Origin: RPQJ01 sp963846885
Lineage (GTDB): Bacteria; Pseudomonadota; Gammaproteobacteria; Steroidobacterales; Steroidobacteraceae
Direction: 5' to 3'
DNA length: 64,000 nucleotides
NCBI GenBank assembly: GCA_963846885.1
Contig: CAWJXS010000023.1
Location: 124,001 to 188,000 of the forward strand
The notes under the pieces are model-generated. The model saw only the letters and a list, made by a program, of their open reading frames with translations. It did not search any database and was not told the DNA's origin. This document shows, one piece after another, positions 34,753 to 42,984 of the stretch. How positions within the stretch are numbered: the first letter of the stretch is position 1; each line of letters starts with the position of its first letter. A program made the translations under genes and the position numbers.

Positions 34753-36201
34753 TCAGGTGCCGCAGAACGTGTTCTGCACGCGCTCTTGTGGCAGCGGAGG
34801 CTCACGGTAGGCCTCCTGCCCGGGCTGGTCTTCGAACGGACGCGCAAGCAATGCGTGCAGCGCGTGGAAGGGCGCGAAGTCGTTCCGTGCCACCGCTGCA
34901 GTGATCACGGCCTCGATGCGGTGGTTGCGTGGAATGTAGGCGGGGTTGGACCGGCGCAGCCGCATCGCAGCTGCATCGACACCCCCTGGTTCCCGCGCCA
35001 GCCGCGCCAGCCAGGCCGCTCGCCATTCCTTGAATGCTGGCGCGAGTGCGTTCGGGTGGGTGGTCGCGGCCGTGAGGTCGCGGAACGTGTTCGTAAAGTC
35101 GGCCCGCTCTGCCTGCATGATCTGCAGCAGGCCCTGCGCCAGTTCCTGATCCATCGCCTCGATCGTCTGCAGGCCGAGCTTCTGACGGAATCCTTGCAGC
35201 CAGTACTCCGCGTAGCGCGCCGGTATCGAATGCACGGCGGCGGTTGCGCGCTCCAGCGCCGCGCCGTGATCGGCGTCGAGCAGTGGCAACAGCGCTTCTG
35301 CCAGCCGCGCCAGGTTCCACTGCAGGATGGCGGGCTGGTTGCCATAGGCGTAGCGGCCGCGTCGGTCGATGAAACTGTAGACCGTCGCGGGGTCGTATTC
35401 GTCCATGAATGCACAGGGGCCGAAGTCGATGGTTTCGCCCGAGATGGTCATGTTGTCGGTGTTCATCACCCCGTGGATGAAGCCGACCTGCATCCAGCGC
35501 GCGACCAGCGCGCATTGGCGGTCGGCCACCGCATCGAGCAGGCCGAAGTAGCGGTCGGGATCCGACGCGAGGCCGGGGTAGTGACGCGCCAGGACATAGT
35601 CGGCCAGCGTGCGCACTCCGTCGACGTCGCCGCGCGCGGCAAAGAATTCAAACGTGCCGATGCGCACATGGCTGGCGGCGACCCGAATCAGAACGCCGCC
35701 GGGCAGCAATCCTTCCTCCCGCAGCACATGCTCGCCAGTGATGGCTGCGGACAATGCGCGCGTGGTCGGCACGCCCAGCGCGTGCATGGCTTCGCTCACC
35801 AGGTATTCGCGCAGGACCGGACCCAGTGCCGAGCGTCCGTCACCGCGACGCGAGAAGGGCGTGGGGCCCGCTCCTTTCCATTGCAGGTCGCGGCGCTGGC
35901 CGGCCTGGTCGAGGACCTCGCCGAACAACAACGCGCGACCATCACCGAGTTGGGGCACGAACGAACCGAACTGATGTCCCGCGTACGCCATGGCCACGGG
36001 TAACGCGCCGGCTGGAATCTCGTTGCCCACGCAAAAGGCTGCCAGACGCTGGTCGTCGACGGCCGAGCGGTCGACGCCCAGTTCCTGCGCCAAGCGGTCG
36101 TTGAACGCGATCAGCGCCGGTGCCGCGACCGGTGTCGGCGCGGTGCGGGCGTGGAAGCGCGCGGGCAGCGCGGCGTAGGAATGGGAGAACGCAGCCTGCA
36201 C
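34753..36201 (-). CDS. selO: Protein adenylyltransferase SelO (YdiU)
   Basis: 482 residues from a GTG 10 bases after the thioesterase stop; the longer open frame upstream reads through the thioesterase gene and is rejected. The family start FSHSYAALPARFHARTAPTP, the loop VQWKGAGPTPFSRRGDGRSA-like region (here DLQWKGAGPTPFSRRGDGRS), the catalytic-core HGVMNTDNM and IDFGPCAFMDEY, and the terminal CGT after RVQNTF are visible. SelO is a pseudokinase-fold enzyme that attaches AMP to Ser, Thr or Tyr of target proteins and is linked to redox stress. Here the end is a Cys-Gly-Thr, without selenocysteine. It probably forms an operon with the thioesterase upstream. Confidence 0.94.
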   Translation of the reverse strand: MQAAFSHSYAALPARFHARTAPTPVAAPALIAFNDRLAQELGVDRSAVDDQRLAAFCVGNEIPAGALPVAMAYAGHQFGSFVPQLGDGRALLFGEVLDQAGQRRDLQWKGAGPTPFSRRGDGRSALGPVLREYLVSEAMHALGVPTTRALSAAITGEHVLREEGLLPGGVLIRVAASHVRIGTFEFFAARGDVDGVRTLADYVLARHYPGLASDPDRYFGLLDAVADRQCALVARWMQVGFIHGVMNTDNMTISGETIDFGPCAFMDEYDPATVYSFIDRRGRYAYGNQPAILQWNLARLAEALLPLLDADHGAALERATAAVHSIPARYAEYWLQGFRQKLGLQTIEAMDQELAQGLLQIMQAERADFTNTFRDLTAATTHPNALAPAFKEWRAAWLARLAREPGGVDAAAMRLRRSNPAYIPRNHRIEAVITAAVARNDFAPFHALHALLARPFEDQPGQEAYREPPLPQERVQNTFCGT

Positions 36202-36211
36202 GCGACGACGC

Positions 36212-37021
36212 TCAGCCGAAGACGGCGACGGTCTGGTGATTGACCGAGTAGGCGTGCCCGTCCGCGCCGTACAGCACGGCCGTCTGGCTGAGGTAACCAG
36301 ACGTGCCGGCGCGAACTTCCGCATCGATGAGGGCCCAGTCCTGCAGGTCGAGGTAGGCGGGATCGCGCAGGACTTCGATCATCCAGTTGACGGAACTGGC
36401 CGGGGCAGGAGTTCGCAGCGTCGACAGGACGGGCGTCGGAATGACATCGGACAGTGCCAGCAAAGCGTCTTCGGATCCGCAGTCCCTGTCGCGCAGTCGC
36501 GCGTAAGTCATCGAGCGCGGCTCGTGGTAACCCGCGTAGGGCGGCGCACCGCGTGCCATCCTCACCTCGAAATGCTGGTGAAATGCCGCGCCGAGGTCGA
36601 CGGCGGGTTGGTCGGAGGCAGCGGGCGTCCTGCCTGGATCCGGGCGCGGCATCTCCCGGACGAAATGCGATTCGCGCGGCCCGCCGAAGATGCCGACGGC
36701 GGTGCAGGCGAGCTTGCCGTCGTCATGCTGCAGGTCGCAGCGCGCATGCACGGTCGATTTTCCGACGCGCAGCGCTTCTGCGCGCATCCGGATCGGAGTG
36801 CCGCCCAGCAGCGGCCCGACGAACGTCATCTGGGCGCTGCGCAACGGCAGGGCTGCCGCGTGCAACGGCAGCACGGCGCGCATTGCCCGCACGGCGAGCG
36901 CCATCTGCAACCCGCCGAACACGGTACGGCCCTGCAGCCAGTCGGGCGGCACCACCACGTTGAAGGACACGGCGTCGGTGCGATCGATTGCGGCCAGGAC
37001 TTGTGAAAAGCCAGTATCCAT
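36212..37021 (-). CDS. Acyl-CoA thioesterase family protein (double hotdog, TesB-like)
   Basis: 269 residues with the two-hotdog layout: the first domain around WLQGRTVFGGLQMALAVRAM and FVGPLLGGTPIRMRAEALRV, the second after residue 150 ending in VLYGADGHAYSVNHQTVAVF. It resembles the thioesterase-like proteins of actinobacteria and proteobacteria that hydrolyse acyl-CoA. The catalytic residues were not individually confirmed. Its stop is 10 bases before the selO GTG, so the two are probably one transcript; the pairing has no known functional reason. Confidence 0.8.
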   Translation of the reverse strand: MDTGFSQVLAAIDRTDAVSFNVVVPPDWLQGRTVFGGLQMALAVRAMRAVLPLHAAALPLRSAQMTFVGPLLGGTPIRMRAEALRVGKSTVHARCDLQHDDGKLACTAVGIFGGPRESHFVREMPRPDPGRTPAASDQPAVDLGAAFHQHFEVRMARGAPPYAGYHEPRSMTYARLRDRDCGSEDALLALSDVIPTPVLSTLRTPAPASSVNWMIEVLRDPAYLDLQDWALIDAEVRAGTSGYLSQTAVLYGADGHAYSVNHQTVAVFG

Positions 37022-37047
37022 AGGGTGAGTGTACCGGAGCCGGCCGT

Positions 37048-37998
37048 TTACGACGTCGGGTGCTCGACGATCTCCTGGCCGGTCGCGTTCAACTCGAAGT
37101 TCTCACGCGTCAGCGCCAGGTTGATGCCGAAAGCGGCCTGGGCGCCCTCGGCGGCTGCGACGATGACCAGTTGTACGCCGCCAGCGATGTTGCCTGCGAT
37201 GAAGACGCCGGGCACCTCAGTGGCCTCGTAACCGCTGCAGCGCACCGTGCCGTCCTTGCGGATCCGGCAACCGAGTTGGCGTGGGAGTTCCGAGCGCGCA
37301 CGCGCTGGCAGGTCGAAAAAGAGCCGGCGTCGCGGCAGTCGGCGTCCATTGGTGAAATGGATCGCCTCGAGCTGGCCTTCGCGGCCGCTCACGCGCTCGA
37401 TGCTGTCCTCGATGAGTCGGACTCCGTTGCGAGCCAGGTGGCGCTTCTGCCGTGGGTCGAGGCCCGAGGCGCCGTCCGTGCAGAGCACGAGGTCGCTGCT
37501 CCAGGCCGTCAATGCACGCGACAACTCGAACGCGCGTGTCCGTCGACCATACACCGCGATCGCGTCGTCCCGGGCTTCCCAGCCATCGCAGTAGGGGCAG
37601 TGATGAACGGTGTGCCCGTAGAACTGCTCGATGCCGGCGACCTGCGGCAACTGGTCCTGCACACCCGTCGCGAGCAGCACCTTGCGGCAGCGGTAGTCCT
37701 GCTCGCCTGCGATGCGCACTCTGAACTCACTCTCCACCCGGGCGATCGACTCGACTTCACCGGCCAGGAGCGTGACGTTGCGGTAAGGTTTAAGGCTTTC
37801 CCGCGAAAGGTCCAGGAAGCGCGCGGGCGGAACCCCATCGCGGGTGAGAAATCCGTGCAGCTCGGGAGCGCTGCGGTTGCGCTGGTGCCCGTCGTCGCAT
37901 ACCAGCACGCGCCTGCGGCATCGCCCAAGCACCAGCGCGGCGCTCAGTCCCGCCGGACCGCCACCCACCACGATGGCGTCCCAAATGTCGGGTTTCAT
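37048..37998 (-). CDS. FAD-dependent thioredoxin-reductase-like oxidoreductase
   Basis: 316 residues. The FAD dinucleotide fold starts AIVVGGGPAGLSAALVLGR (residues 8-26), and the redox-type pair Cys134/Cys137 sits in HHCPYCDGWEA. The second nucleotide-binding segment lies around AIAVYGRRTRAFELSRAL; its glycine pattern is weak for NADPH binding, as in ferredoxin- or NADH-dependent and orphan relatives. The C-terminal FAD contact GVFIAGNIAGGVQLVIVAAAEG is intact. It likely reduces a disulfide or acts as an oxidase on a small dithiol; the exact partner is unknown. No thioredoxin gene lies next to it. Confidence 0.87.
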   Translation of the reverse strand: MKPDIWDAIVVGGGPAGLSAALVLGRCRRRVLVCDDGHQRNRSAPELHGFLTRDGVPPARFLDLSRESLKPYRNVTLLAGEVESIARVESEFRVRIAGEQDYRCRKVLLATGVQDQLPQVAGIEQFYGHTVHHCPYCDGWEARDDAIAVYGRRTRAFELSRALTAWSSDLVLCTDGASGLDPRQKRHLARNGVRLIEDSIERVSGREGQLEAIHFTNGRRLPRRRLFFDLPARARSELPRQLGCRIRKDGTVRCSGYEATEVPGVFIAGNIAGGVQLVIVAAAEGAQAAFGINLALTRENFELNATGQEIVEHPTS

Positions 37999-38093
37999 CG
38001 GCAGCTCCGCTCAAGCCATGTCGCCCACAGCTTCGCTCATCCGTATCCTTGGCAGCATCCGTCCCCCGGCCACAATGACCCGCAGAGACACTC

Positions 38094-40085
38094 ATGCCGC
38101 AGTCTGAAACGTCCCACGCCAGCCCGCTGCCGAGCGCCAAGGCATTACTGCGCGCTGCGCTGTGCGTGACGCTGCTCGCGAGTGCGACCACCAGCGGGGC
38201 CGCCGATGTCGCGTCTGCGCCGGCGTCTGCTCGTGCCGCTAAGTCGCCTGCGGGAGTGGCGATGGCGACTGATCCGTCCAGCTGGCCCGACGTCCACAGC
38301 CAGGCCGACCCGCTCAAGTTCGTCACCACCAGTTTCGACCTCGATCTGGACGTGGACTTTGCGGCCCAGGTGCTGCGTGGCCATGCCACTCTCGATCTGC
38401 GACGCGTCGATCCGCGGGCCCGGGAACTCGTGCTCGACACCCGCGATCTGCAGATCAAGTCCGTGCAGGGCGCCCCCGCGGGCAGCAATCAATTCAAGCC
38501 TGTGAACTTCAGGCTCGACCCGCCGGCCGGAGAACTTGGCAGCGCACTGCGCATCGAGTTGCCGCTGCATGCGACGCGGGTCCGGATCGCCTACGCAACC
38601 ACACCACAGGCGTCAGGCCTGCAATGGTTGCGGCCCGAACAGACTGCCGACCGGCGTGCGCCGTTCCTGTTCAGCCAGGCACAGGCCATCCACGCGCGCT
38701 CGATTGCACCGTTGCAGGACACGCCGTGGATTCGTTCGACATTTACCGCGACGTTGCGCGTGCCACCGGGACTCGTTGCAGTGATGGCAGCGGAAGGCGA
38801 CCCTGCCAATCGAGCCGGAGCGACCGAGTTTCGGTTCCGCATGCCGCAGCCGGTTCCGACCTACCTGCTCGCTCTGGCCGTAGGGGACCTCGAATTTCGC
38901 GCGATCGGTCCGCGCACCGGTGTCTGGGCGGAACCATCCAGGGTGGCGGCCGCGGCGGCCGAGTTCGAAGACGCGGAACGCATGATGCTGAAGGCCGAAA
39001 CGCTCTACGGGCCGTATCGATGGGGCCGCTACGACGTGCTGATGCTGCCGCCGTCGTTTCCGTACGGCGGCATGGAGAATCCGCGGCTCACTTTCATGAC
39101 GCCCACCGTCATAGCCGGCGACAAGTCCCTGGTGGGTGTGCTGTCGCATGAACTGGCCCACTCGTGGTCCGGGAACCTCGTCACCAACGCGACCTGGCGC
39201 GATGGCTGGCTCAACGAAGGTTTCACCACGTACCTGGAGCGACGAATCATGGAGGCGGTCTACGGCGAGGAGCGGGCGGGCCTCGAATGGGGCGTCGGCG
39301 AGCAGGACCTGCGCCTGGCGCTCGCAGAGCTTGCGCCGGACGAGGCCTGGCGCGGAGGGTTGGCGCCCGACCTGGCCGGGCGACCCGCCGACGAAGGATC
39401 GGAGGTTGCCTATGACAAAGGCGCGCTCTTCCTTTACCAGTTGGAGCGACGGTTCGGGCGCGCCCGGCTCGATGCGTTCCTGCAAGGGTGGTTCGACCGC
39501 CACGCCTTCACCAGCGTCACCACGCCGCAGTTCGTTGCCGAACTGCAGCAGGAACTGATCGCAAAGTATCCAGGCCGCGTCGACGAACAATTTCTCACGC
39601 GCTGGATCGATGGCGTCGGCATTCCGGACGATGCGGAGTTCGTCCACTCTGCCGTGCTCTCACGCGTGGACGATGTCCGCTCGAGCTGGGAAAAAGGCAC
39701 GCTCGCAACGCAGGACCTGCCCGCCGGTCGCTGGACGACGCAGGAGTGGCTGCACTTCATCACGCGCATGTCTCGTCCCCAGCCCGTCGGACGGCTGCAG
39801 GAGCTCGACCAGCGGTTTCAGCTGACGCAGTCCCGCAACGCGGAGATCGCCCACGCCTGGTACCGTCTCGCGATTGCCAGCGGCTATCCCGGCCTCGAGC
39901 CGACGCTCGAGCGTTATCTCACGAGTATCGGCCGCTTGAAGCTCATCAGGCCGCTGTACGAAGACCTGCTGCGTTCGCCAGCACAGGCCGCGTTTGCTCG
40001 ACGCGTCTATGCCGAGGCGCGCCCGGGCTACCACGCCATCGCGCAACTCGCACTGGACAAGGTCATGCAGGAGGCAACGAAGTGA
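38094..40085 (+). CDS. M1-family aminopeptidase (leukotriene A4 hydrolase-like), exported
   Basis: 663 residues. An N-terminal signal-like helix (LLRAALCVTLLASATTSGAA) is followed by the M1 beta-domain. The substrate-amine motif GGMEN appears in FPYGGMENPRLTFM. The zinc site is HELAH (His352, Glu353, His356) with Glu375 in GWLNEGFTTYLE at the expected spacing of 18. The C-terminal helical domain has the layout of leukotriene A4 hydrolase-type aminopeptidases rather than PepN. It would trim N-terminal residues from peptides in the periplasm. The stop overlaps the start of the CPxC gene (GTGA). Confidence 0.93.
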   Translation: MPQSETSHASPLPSAKALLRAALCVTLLASATTSGAADVASAPASARAAKSPAGVAMATDPSSWPDVHSQADPLKFVTTSFDLDLDVDFAAQVLRGHATLDLRRVDPRARELVLDTRDLQIKSVQGAPAGSNQFKPVNFRLDPPAGELGSALRIELPLHATRVRIAYATTPQASGLQWLRPEQTADRRAPFLFSQAQAIHARSIAPLQDTPWIRSTFTATLRVPPGLVAVMAAEGDPANRAGATEFRFRMPQPVPTYLLALAVGDLEFRAIGPRTGVWAEPSRVAAAAAEFEDAERMMLKAETLYGPYRWGRYDVLMLPPSFPYGGMENPRLTFMTPTVIAGDKSLVGVLSHELAHSWSGNLVTNATWRDGWLNEGFTTYLERRIMEAVYGEERAGLEWGVGEQDLRLALAELAPDEAWRGGLAPDLAGRPADEGSEVAYDKGALFLYQLERRFGRARLDAFLQGWFDRHAFTSVTTPQFVAELQQELIAKYPGRVDEQFLTRWIDGVGIPDDAEFVHSAVLSRVDDVRSSWEKGTLATQDLPAGRWTTQEWLHFITRMSRPQPVGRLQELDQRFQLTQSRNAEIAHAWYRLAIASGYPGLEPTLERYLTSIGRLKLIRPLYEDLLRSPAQAAFARRVYAEARPGYHAIAQLALDKVMQEATK

Positions 40086-40399
40086 CGCAGCGTCGACCGA
40101 CACCCCTCGATGCAGTCAAGCGCCGCGTGGCGGCCACCGACGCCGGCGTGATCGACGAGTTGTACGGTCTCGAGCCGGTTTACGAACCGGGCGGATCAGC
40201 CCAGGCCAGTGGCGAAGCCACCGAGTTCGTTTCGCTCCTGTGCCCCTATTGCTGGGAGCGCTACGAGACCCAGGTGGACCTGAGCGCGGGTTCGTTCACC
40301 TATGTCGAAGACTGCCAGGTCTGCTGCCAGCCCATCGAGCTGAGCTGCGAAGTGGAAAACGGCGAGCTCGTCAGCGTGAAGCCGGAGCGGATGGACTGA
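40082..40399 (+). CDS. CPxC-type cysteine-rich small protein
   Basis: 105 residues from a GTG overlapping the M1 peptidase stop; a GTG at 40148 giving a shorter protein is also possible, as many homologues are about 60-90 residues. The two metal knuckles are LLCPYCWERYE and YVEDCQVCCQPIEL, the pattern of the small CPXCG family with an expected zinc or iron site. No function is established. Position suggests co-expression with the peptidase. Its 3' end overlaps the convergent bufC gene by about 29 bases. Confidence 0.8.
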   Translation: MTQRRPTPLDAVKRRVAATDAGVIDELYGLEPVYEPGGSAQASGEATEFVSLLCPYCWERYETQVDLSAGSFTYVEDCQVCCQPIELSCEVENGELVSVKPERMD

Positions 40400-41132
40400 C
40401 GATCCCGGCGACCAGTCGCTCGCTGAAAGCCCACGCGAGCACGCGGCCGAGCGCATCCGCGTCGGTCTGCGCAGCAGCCAGCGCGTCGCTCAACGAGTCG
40501 CCATGCACCAGCCGTTCGAGCAGGCGATATTCGTCCGTGTCGATGCGATACACCACCGGCCGATCGTCCACGCAGGCCACCACGCAGCACTCGCCACCCA
40601 GTTCCAGGTCGACCGGACTCGGATCGTCGCCCTGGTTGGCTTGCCACACGCGCCAGACGGGAAACTGCGAATCGACCATGCGCAGTGACGGGTGCAATTC
40701 GATGCGCAGGTTCGCGAGCGACTCGGGCGCAAATCCAGCGAGGGCGGTGATGGGAATCGCAGGCGGTGCCGGGGACACGGTCGCGCTGGCCACGGCCCAT
40801 TCGAGTGCGGCGAGATCGGCCAGCCACTCGTATCCGGACGCGGCCATGCGGGTGGCGAGCCAGGCCGGGAACTCGCTGCCGACCCAGTGCAGGTCGCCCC
40901 GGCGCGAAGGGTAGGCGTCCCGGTACTCCCGGGCCAGTTGGCGGAAGTACTCCGCGCCTACGCGTCGCAGCACCACTGGGTAGGTCTGCTCGAGCGCAGC
41001 GGCGAAGAACTGCCACGCATTGTTGCGATAAGCGTCGAAGCGCTCGCCGAAGTCCGGGGACCCATCGGCTGGCAGGGGTTCTCCGTCACGCAATGCGCGC
41101 CCGAACGCCCGCTGCACGTCCCTGAGATTCAT
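40371..41132 (-). CDS. bufC: BufC: DUF2063 partner protein of the bufferin maturase
   Basis: 253 residues from the ATG 7 bases after the bufB stop; an ATG at 41198 would overlap bufB by 59 bases. The start MNLRDVQRAFGRALRDG and the segment RFDAYRNNAWQFFAAALEQT are typical DUF2063, as are YFRQLAREYRDAYPSRRGDL and LADLAALEWAVASA. In bufferin systems this protein partners the MNIO enzyme and helps present the precursor peptide. It is the third gene of bufA-bufB-bufC here. The older label of putative DNA-binding domain for DUF2063 has little support. Confidence 0.88.
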   Translation of the reverse strand: MNLRDVQRAFGRALRDGEPLPADGSPDFGERFDAYRNNAWQFFAAALEQTYPVVLRRVGAEYFRQLAREYRDAYPSRRGDLHWVGSEFPAWLATRMAASGYEWLADLAALEWAVASATVSPAPPAIPITALAGFAPESLANLRIELHPSLRMVDSQFPVWRVWQANQGDDPSPVDLELGGECCVVACVDDRPVVYRIDTDEYRLLERLVHGDSLSDALAAAQTDADALGRVLAWAFSERLVAGIVSPSAPASR

Positions 41133-41139
41133 GCCGGCT

Positions 41140-42015
41140 TCACGTCGCTGCAGGAGTGCATTGGCGCAGCAGGCGATCGGCCCGGGCAGCCTCGGCAAGA
41201 AGTGTGTCCAGGGCGGGCACGTCGTTGTCCCACTCGATCAGCGTGGGCACGGGCCCCAGTCGCTGCAACACCGATTCATAGAGCGCCCAGACGGCTTCGC
41301 ACACGGCACTGCCATGGTCATCCAGCAGCAGGTCGCGCGCACCGATCCGTCGTCGTGAGTGTCCCGCGAGATGGATTTCCTGCACGGCTTTGGCTGGCAG
41401 GGCCGCAAAAAAGTCGTCGAGTACCAACCCGAGATTGGCTGCGTTCACATAGGCGTTGTTGACGTCGAGCAACAGGCCGCAACCGCTGCGCTCGACCACG
41501 AGGCCCAAGAACTCGCCTTCGGACAAATGCGAGTGCGCGAAGCTCACATAGGCGCTGAGGTTCTCCACCAGGATCTGCCGCCCCAGGAAGTCCTGCACTT
41601 CGCGCACGCGGGCAGCGAGGTGCAGCGCCGCTTCTTCCGTGTAGGGCAGGGGCAGCAGGTCGTTGAAGTGCTCGCCGTCGACGTGGCCCCAGCAAGCGTG
41701 CTCGCTGACCAGGGCAGGTTCGAAGCGTCGCACGGCCGTTCGGACCCGTTCGAGGTGATCGCGATCGAGCGGGTCAGCCGACCCCAGTCCGAGGCCGACG
41801 CCATGCAGGCTGAGTGGATAAAGACTGCGTGCCCGCTCGAGCGCCCGGACTGCCGGGCCGCCCTCGTGGAAATAATTCTCGGTATGCGCTTCGATCCACG
41901 CCGGGGCCGGCGCGGCGGTCAGGATCGTTGCATGGTGTTGCGAGCGCAGCCCGATCCCGGCGCGTGCCGGTAGCGGGCTGCGCGGAGCAGGCGCATTCGT
42001 CGATTCGCCTGCCAC
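41140..42015 (-). CDS. bufB: BufB: DUF692 multinuclear non-haem iron oxygenase (MNIO)
   Basis: 291 residues of the DUF692 TIM-barrel family. Metal-site residues are recognisable: EAHTENYF near the start, LSLHGVGLGLGS, VSEHACWG, LVENLSAYV, LLLDVNNAYVNAAN with its Asp-Asn, EIHLAGH, and EWDNDVP near the end. These enzymes use iron to convert cysteines of RiPP precursors into heterocycles such as thiooxazoles. The precursor gene bufA is 6 bases upstream and bufC directly downstream, so the substrate is almost certainly the BufA peptide. Confidence 0.93.
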   Translation of the reverse strand: MAGESTNAPAPRSPLPARAGIGLRSQHHATILTAAPAPAWIEAHTENYFHEGGPAVRALERARSLYPLSLHGVGLGLGSADPLDRDHLERVRTAVRRFEPALVSEHACWGHVDGEHFNDLLPLPYTEEAALHLAARVREVQDFLGRQILVENLSAYVSFAHSHLSEGEFLGLVVERSGCGLLLDVNNAYVNAANLGLVLDDFFAALPAKAVQEIHLAGHSRRRIGARDLLLDDHGSAVCEAVWALYESVLQRLGPVPTLIEWDNDVPALDTLLAEAARADRLLRQCTPAAT

Positions 42016-42021
42016 GGCTGC

Positions 42022-42288
42022 TTACATCGCCGGCTTGTCCTTGCCCGGTTTGCCACCGGCTTTCTCGCAGGCGTCTTTCGGCATGCTGACCCACTCGTTG
42101 GGGTCGTTGTCCGTCTTGGCCATGCCGGCGCAGCTATGGCTGGCCGTGCCGCAATCGTTCTTGCCTGCCTTGGCGACGCCGTAGCACTTGACCTTGTCGG
42201 CGGCACCCTCGTGGTGATTGGCCTGGGCGGTACCTACGGCCAACAGGCCAGCGATGGCGGCCGCGATCGTCATATTCCTGGGGTTCAT
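42022..42288 (-). CDS. bufA: BufA: DUF2282 bufferin precursor peptide
   Basis: 88 residues. A cleavable signal (TIAAAIAGLLAVGTAQA, cut near residue 23) is followed by a core with four cysteines at 35, 46, 53 and 74, including VKCYGVAKAGKNDCGTASHS, the DUF2282 signature. The ribosome site GGAGGAAAA is strong. Bufferins are exported, their cysteines modified by the MNIO enzyme, and the products bind copper in the periplasm, protecting against excess metal. It is the first gene of the operon and divergent from terB. Confidence 0.92.
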   Translation of the reverse strand: MNPRNMTIAAAIAGLLAVGTAQANHHEGAADKVKCYGVAKAGKNDCGTASHSCAGMAKTDNDPNEWVSMPKDACEKAGGKPGKDKPAM

Positions 42289-42419
42289 CCTGGTTTTCCT
42301 CCGGCGTGTCAGATGTGGGCATTATGCTGAGCCGACTTCGCGCGCGCGACCCGGTTGGCTTCAGCACGTGCCGGTGGCAGCATGCCGGCACTTTTATTCA
42401 CGCACGAGCACGTCGCCAC

Positions 42420-42885
42420 ATGAGCCTGAAGGACTGGATCTCGAAGTACCTGCCCGGTGGCGCAGCGCAGGGCGGGGAGGGGGCGGCCGAGATGGGCACC
42501 AACCTCGCCGTGGCGGCCTTGCTCGTCGAAGTCCTGCGCGCCGACTATGAGGTGGGGTCCGCCGAGCGCGAGCAGGCGATGGCCTCGGTGGCGGGCCTGC
42601 TGGGGCTGCAGCCAGAAGCGACACGCGCCCTGGTCGAGGAGGCTGAGCGCCAGATCGACAAGTCGCATGACCTGTTCCAGTTCACCTCGCAGATCAACCG
42701 CTCGTACACCGAAGCCGACAAGATCCAGCTGCTGGAAGCGTTATGGCGCGTCGCTGACGCGGACATGGCGATCCATAAATACGAAGAGCACCTGATCCGC
42801 AGGGTGGCCGACCTCCTGCACGTCCCACATTCGGCCTTCATTGCCGCGAAACTGCGCGCTACCGGCCCCGCCGCGTCCGGGCTGA
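42420..42885 (+). CDS. TerB-family protein, probable frameshift near the end
   Basis: Starts MSLKDWISKYLPGGAAQ and shows the TerB helical domain: AVAALLVEVLRADYEVGSAE, QIDKSHDLFQFTSQINRSYT, LLEALWRVADADMAIHKYEE, HLIRRVADLLHVPHSAFIAA. The acidic pairs (RADYE, ADADM) are the usual metal-binding positions. In the raw frame the reading continues to 43535, overlapping the ParA gene by 550 bases, which is not credible. One extra base before 42883 would explain it: the TGA at 42883-42885 then closes a protein of about 154 residues, the normal length. TerB proteins are linked to tellurite tolerance and membrane stress but mostly undefined. Confidence 0.75.
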
Positions 42886-42984
42886 GGCCCGCCGTCGCCG
42901 GGCGGCGAGCACTTTTTGCACGAAAGCTTGCGGCGGAGGCTGACGGTCGGGTACGGTCCTCGCAGGAATCCCCACTCGTCGGCT

